A stretch of DNA of 38,083 bases. Origin: an uncultured Alistipes sp. GTDB taxonomy: Bacteria; Bacteroidota; Bacteroidia; Bacteroidales; UBA932. Made by a program: the position numbers and the translations under genes. The stretch is taken from positions 1 to 38,083 of the forward strand of contig CABMPD010000020.1 in the NCBI GenBank assembly GCA_902388455.1, in the 5' to 3' direction. The notes below the pieces were generated by a model, which worked only from the letters and a program-made list of their open reading frames with translations, was not told where the DNA came from and made no database searches. This document shows positions 34,976 to 38,083 of this stretch, piece after piece (the stretch's first letter is position 1; each line of letters begins with the position of its first letter).

Positions 34976-35722
34976 ATGCTAAGCGACCGCATCCCCTCCA
35001 AGGCCGACATCAGGCTCATCCGCTCCCTCGGACAGAAAAAATTCCGGGAGGAGCTGGGGCTTTTCGTCGTCGAGGGAGAGAAAATGGTCGGGGAGGCCCT
35101 GACGCAGAAGCGCTTCCCCGTGGAGGCGGTCTACCGTCTCCCAGATGTCGGGGAGGAGGTCATGGGACGGATGAGTCATCTCTCGTCCCCCTCTCCTGCC
35201 CTCGCCGTGCTGCGCATCCCTCCGGAAGAGATGCAGGACAATGCCCCGGCCCCCGCATTGCCCTCAGGCCTCTGCCTCGGACTGGACTCCGTCCGCGACC
35301 CGGGGAACGTCGGCACCATCCTGCGCCTGGCCGACTGGTTCGGCATCGGCACCGTCTACCTCTCCCCCGACTGCGTCGACCTGTACAACCCCAAGACCGT
35401 CCAGGCCACCATGGGCTCCATCTTCCGCCAGCGGGCCGTCACCTGCGACCTTCATGCGCTTGTGCGCGGATGCACCGCCGCCGGAATCCCCGTCTACGCC
35501 ACTGCCCTCGACGGAGAGGACATCCGCTCTGCCACCATAGACACCAGCCGGGCATTGATCCTGATGGGCAGCGAGAGGGACGGCCTCTCCCCCGCCCTCA
35601 TGTCCGCCGCCACCCGCAGACTGCACATTCCCTCATTCGCCTCCAACCCCGACGGCGCCGCCGAATCCCTCAACGTGGCCATCGCCACTGCCGTCACCTG
35701 CTATGAGTTCCGCCGACGCTGA
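34976..35722 (+). CDS. TrmH/SpoU-family RNA 2'-O-methyltransferase
   Basis: A 248-residue SPOUT methyltransferase. The N-terminal substrate-binding domain has FVVEGEKMVGEAL. The C-terminal knot shows motif 1 LDSVRDPGNVGTILRLADWFG (with Asn111), motif 2 ILMGSERDGLSP and motif 3 GAAESLNVAIATAV. It should transfer a methyl group from SAM to a ribose 2'-OH in rRNA or tRNA; the exact site cannot be read from sequence. An AGGAAA just upstream of the ATG is a better Shine-Dalgarno than most genes here have. It lies 15 bp after the decarboxylase gene and is probably co-transcribed. Confidence 0.92.
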   Translation: MLSDRIPSKADIRLIRSLGQKKFREELGLFVVEGEKMVGEALTQKRFPVEAVYRLPDVGEEVMGRMSHLSSPSPALAVLRIPPEEMQDNAPAPALPSGLCLGLDSVRDPGNVGTILRLADWFGIGTVYLSPDCVDLYNPKTVQATMGSIFRQRAVTCDLHALVRGCTAAGIPVYATALDGEDIRSATIDTSRALILMGSERDGLSPALMSAATRRLHIPSFASNPDGAAESLNVAIATAVTCYEFRRR

Positions 35723-35730
35723 TATTTTTG

Positions 35731-35794
35731 TAAAAATCGCCAGTTGAGAGTACGATTTTTACGTAAAATTCGCCAGTCAGGAGAATAATTTTTA
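35731..35794 (+). repeat. two-copy 31-bp imperfect direct repeat with inverted ends (operator-like)
   Basis: Copies at 35731-35761 and 35764-35794 match at 24 of 31 positions by eye, with a 33-bp period (about three helical turns). Each copy contains a TCGCCAGT core and is flanked by an AT-rich inverted repeat; in copy 1 the ends are TAAAAAT and ATTTTTA. The junction forms the perfect palindrome TTTTACGTAAAA (35757-35768). Copy 2 runs into the -7 element of the ATPase gene, so a bound protein would block that promoter. The binding protein is unknown. Confidence 0.7.
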
Positions 35795-35800
35795 TATTTG
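35793..35800 (+). promoter_or_regulatory. -7 element (TATATTTG) for the DUF4143 ATPase gene
   Basis: TATATTTG followed by CA, overlapping the last two bases of the second repeat copy, with 20 bases to the ATG at 35821. A purine-rich AGAGGAAAAAGA lies between it and the ATG. Confidence 0.6.
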
Positions 35801-35820
35801 CAGAGGAAAAAGATAAAATC

Positions 35821-36951
35821 ATGGAAACTATAAATCGAATTCTTCAAGATCAAATTAAAGCGCGTATTGCCCCTAACAAAGCCGTGCTGATATTTGGTGC
35901 CCGCCGTGTCGGGAAAACGGTAATGATGCGTAAGATAGTGGAAGATTACCCAGGCCGGACAATGATGCTTAATGGGGAGGATTATGATACGCTGGTCCTG
36001 TTGGAGAACCGCTCCGTTGCCAACTACAGGCATCTGCTGGAGGGTATCGATCTGCTGGCAATCGATGAGGCGCAGAATATTCCGCAAATTGGCAGTGTTC
36101 TTAAACTGATTGTTGACGAGGTGCCTGGAATCAGCGTCCTTGCAAGCGGCTCATCTTCATTCGACCTTTTAAACAAGGCCGGGGAACCGTTGGTCGGCCG
36201 GAGTACACAATTCCTCCTTACACCATTCTCGCAGCGGGAGATTGCACAGACGGAAACACCGATCGAGACTCGCAGGAACCTCGAAGCCCGACTGATTTAC
36301 GGCTCTTACCCGGAAGTGGTGATGATGGACAGCTTCGAGCGCAAGACAGATTACCTGCGTGACATAGTCGGTGCCTATCTCCTGAAGGATATTCTGGCTA
36401 TCGACGGGTTGAAAAATTCAGGCAAGATGCGTGATTTACTGCGGTTGATAGCTTTTCAGCTGGGCAGCGAGGTATCATACGAAGAGTTAGGAAAACAACT
36501 TGGTATGAGCAAGACAACCGTTGAGAAATATCTGGATCTGTTGGAAAAGGTGTTTGTCGTCTACCGCATGGGGGCTTATTCCCGCAACCTGCGAAAGGAG
36601 GTGACAAAGGCCGGAAAATGGTACTTCTATGACAACGGCATACGCAATGCTGTCATCGGAGCCTTCTCACCGCTGGCCATCCGGCAGGATGTAGGTGCTC
36701 TATGGGAAAACTACATTATCGGAGAACGGCGCAAAGCGAATTTTAACGATTTACTCCACAAGGAATTCTATTTCTGGCGTACATACGATAAACAGGAGAT
36801 TGACCTTATCGAGGAGTCTGCTGATAATCTGACCGCATTGGAGTTCAAATGGGGCAACAGGACTCCATCAGTGCCAAAAGCTTTTCAAGAAGCATATCCG
36901 CACGCTGAATTTCATGTGGTCAGCAGGGAAAATTATCTGGATTTCGTGTAA
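35821..36951 (+). CDS. AAA_14/DUF4143 ATP-binding protein
   Basis: A 376-residue protein. The N-terminal AAA-type ATPase has Walker A GARRVGKT (residues 26-33), Walker B LLAIDEAQ (Asp82, Glu83) and a sensor stretch ASGSSSFDL. The middle contains a winged-helix-like segment (YEELGKQLGMSKTTVEKYLDLLEK). The C-terminal DUF4143 domain carries Asp328 and an Glu341-x-Lys343 pair (EIDLI ... ALEFKWG) in the arrangement of PD-(D/E)XK nucleases. The family is widespread and multicopy in Bacteroidota, often on mobile or accessory segments; function is not established. It sits alone behind an operator-like repeat between RNA-methyltransferase genes, and its sequence looks more AT-rich than its flanks, consistent with insertion by transfer. 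Confidence 0.9.
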   Translation: METINRILQDQIKARIAPNKAVLIFGARRVGKTVMMRKIVEDYPGRTMMLNGEDYDTLVLLENRSVANYRHLLEGIDLLAIDEAQNIPQIGSVLKLIVDEVPGISVLASGSSSFDLLNKAGEPLVGRSTQFLLTPFSQREIAQTETPIETRRNLEARLIYGSYPEVVMMDSFERKTDYLRDIVGAYLLKDILAIDGLKNSGKMRDLLRLIAFQLGSEVSYEELGKQLGMSKTTVEKYLDLLEKVFVVYRMGAYSRNLRKEVTKAGKWYFYDNGIRNAVIGAFSPLAIRQDVGALWENYIIGERRKANFNDLLHKEFYFWRTYDKQEIDLIEESADNLTALEFKWGNRTPSVPKAFQEAYPHAEFHVVSRENYLDFV

Positions 36952-36956
36952 ATTTG
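36949..36956 (+). promoter_or_regulatory. -7 element (TAAATTTG) for rlmD, possibly leaderless
   Basis: TAAATTTG begins with the TAA stop codon of the ATPase gene and is followed by CAGCCT and the rlmD ATG at 36963. Six bases separate element and ATG, so transcription is predicted to start at or very near the start codon. Confidence 0.5.
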
Positions 36957-36962
36957 CAGCCT

Positions 36963-38083
36963 ATGAGCAGAAAGAAAGAAAAAGAGATAGTCCGCGGTGT
37001 GACCGTGGAGTCCGTCGGCGCTGAGGGAAAGGCGATTGCGCATATTGACGGGAAGGTCGTGTTCGTGTCCAATGCCGTGCCGGGGGATGTTATCGCCGTG
37101 CGGATAGACAAGCGGCGGGAGAAGTATTTCGAGGGGACGCTGGTGGAGATAGAGCAGCCCTCGCCCGACCGCTTAGAGCCGTTCTGCGAGCATTACAAGG
37201 ACTGCGGCGGCTGCGCCTGGCAGGAACTCCCCTATCCCCTGCAGCTCAAGTACAAGCAGCAGCAGGTCGTGGACCAGTTCGCCCGCATCGGACATCTGCC
37301 GATGGACCAGGTGGAGGTGCTGCCGATCCTGCCGTCGGAGCGTACTATGGAGTACCGCAATAAGCTGGAATTTACCTTCTCCGACCGCCGGTGGCTGCAG
37401 AGCGGCGAGGACCCCTCGTCGGTATTCGACCCTCCTACCCCGCTCGACCCCTCGCAGTTCGAGGGCGGAGTCTTCCCGAGGCACCTGCGCGGAGGGTATT
37501 CGTCCGTCAATACCAACCCAGCCGGATTTGCCCTCGGCTTCCACATTTCCAAGGCATTTGACAAGATACTGGATATCAGGCACTGCTGGCTGCAGCCGGA
37601 GCCTTCCAACGAGATACGCAACTTCATCAGGCAGTACGCCATAGTACACGGCCTGCCCTTCTTCAACATCCGGGAGCAGAGCGGCTTCCTGCGCAACATC
37701 ATCATCCGCACCAACCTTAAGGGAGAGGTGATGCTGACCATCATGTTCGGAGCGCATCCGCCTAAGCTCGGGTGGCTGCAAAGCGGATTCAGGCCCTCCG
37801 ACTGCGACACCGAGGCCGAGAAGCTATTCGACGTGCTGATGGAGCGTTTCCCGCAGATCAAGTCGCTCAACTACCTGTACAACGGGCGGATGAACGATGC
37901 GATAAACGACCAGGAGATATTCAATGCGCGGGGCGAGGACGCGATATATGAGGAAATGGAGGGACTGCGGTTCAAGATCGGGCCGAAATCCTTCTATCAG
38001 ACCAATCCGCTGCAGGCCTACAGGCTCTACTCGACAGTGCGCGAATTTGCGGATTTCCAGGGCGGGGAGCACGTCTACGACCT
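36963..38083 (+). CDS. rlmD: RlmD-type 23S rRNA (uracil-C5)-methyltransferase, 3' end beyond the window
   Basis: The first 373 residues of a TrmA/RlmCD-family methyltransferase; the reading frame is open to the right edge. The N-terminal TRAM domain (residues about 8-62) includes GAEGKAIAHIDGKVVFVSNAVPGD. A [4Fe-4S] motif follows at Cys75, Cys81 and Cys84 (CEHYKDCGGC), with the fourth ligand probably in RHCWLQ. Then come the central domain (EYRNKLEFTFS) and the segment FKIGPKSFYQTNPLQA that leads into the SAM domain. The catalytic Cys lies outside the window. It should make 5-methyluridine in 23S rRNA; RlmD versus RlmC or TrmA is by general resemblance. The ATG lies 11 bp after the ATPase stop. 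Confidence 0.9.
   Translation, partial: MSRKKEKEIVRGVTVESVGAEGKAIAHIDGKVVFVSNAVPGDVIAVRIDKRREKYFEGTLVEIEQPSPDRLEPFCEHYKDCGGCAWQELPYPLQLKYKQQQVVDQFARIGHLPMDQVEVLPILPSERTMEYRNKLEFTFSDRRWLQSGEDPSSVFDPPTPLDPSQFEGGVFPRHLRGGYSSVNTNPAGFALGFHISKAFDKILDIRHCWLQPEPSNEIRNFIRQYAIVHGLPFFNIREQSGFLRNIIIRTNLKGEVMLTIMFGAHPPKLGWLQSGFRPSDCDTEAEKLFDVLMERFPQIKSLNYLYNGRMNDAINDQEIFNARGEDAIYEEMEGLRFKIGPKSFYQTNPLQAYRLYSTVREFADFQGGEHVYD

Noticed and set aside
35701..36087. Minus-strand frame with a repeated peptide (DWRILRKNRTLNWRFLQK)
   Set aside because: The repetition is just the DNA direct repeat at 35731-35794 read in reverse; the rest is antisense to the ATPase gene.

Overview
The window looks like a piece of the chromosome of an anaerobic Bacteroidales-type bacterium of the phylum Bacteroidota. 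The evidence is convergent. There are many Bacteroidota promoter -7 elements (TAnnTTTG). Several products are families typical of that phylum: a TamL-type BamA/TamA lipoprotein, a short (465 aa) arginine decarboxylase, an Ig-like lipoprotein beginning CANTSTPPEGGPKDT, and an AAA/DUF4143 ATPase. HydG, a flavodiiron FprA and a PPi-type phosphofructokinase point to a fermentative, hydrogenase-bearing anaerobe. Genus cannot be fixed from the window. The cysteate synthase-like gene would fit a sulfonolipid producer such as Alistipes/Odoribacter relatives, but that is inference.

Layout. (A) 11959 down to 1, minus strand: one tightly packed, probably single-promoter run of twelve genes. carA and carB come first, then five genes for a heterodisulfide-reductase-like electron-transfer system (HdrC, HdrB, short HdrA, HdrC, and a membrane cytochrome/HdrD fusion). 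These are followed by a cysteate synthase/threonine synthase-like PLP enzyme, a nitroreductase lipoprotein, two small membrane proteins and the start of a GNAT acetyltransferase. (B) 12028-13392, plus strand: an NfeD/ClpP-like membrane serine protease, divergent from carA and overlapping ispG tail to tail. (C) 25145 down to 13343, minus strand: ligA, fprA, a YihY/BrkB membrane protein, hydG, rel, an Ig-like lipoprotein, a small outer-membrane barrel and ispG. (D) 25208-31080, plus strand: PPi-phosphofructokinase, a GH13 glycosidase, an N-acetylhexosamine kinase-like enzyme, rarA and kdsA. (E) 33429-31081, minus strand: tamL, ending directly against kdsA. (F) 33563-38083, plus strand: arginine decarboxylase, a TrmH-type methyltransferase, a DUF4143 ATPase behind a two-copy operator-like repeat, and a truncated rlmD.

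There is no gap above 300 bases. No rRNA, tRNA, CRISPR array, insertion sequence or prophage was seen. Coding density is extreme, with several 4-bp ATGA overlaps and leaders so short that rel, ligA and rlmD may be translated from leaderless mRNAs.

The most interesting system is the membrane-anchored Hdr-like module (2698-7651). It has the short HdrA/HdrB/HdrC parts seen in sulfur-type Hdr complexes, joined to a single protein that fuses a cytochrome-b-like membrane domain to two [4Fe-4S] clusters and two CCG domains. It lies between pyrimidine genes and a candidate cysteate synthase. Its substrate is unknown from sequence alone.
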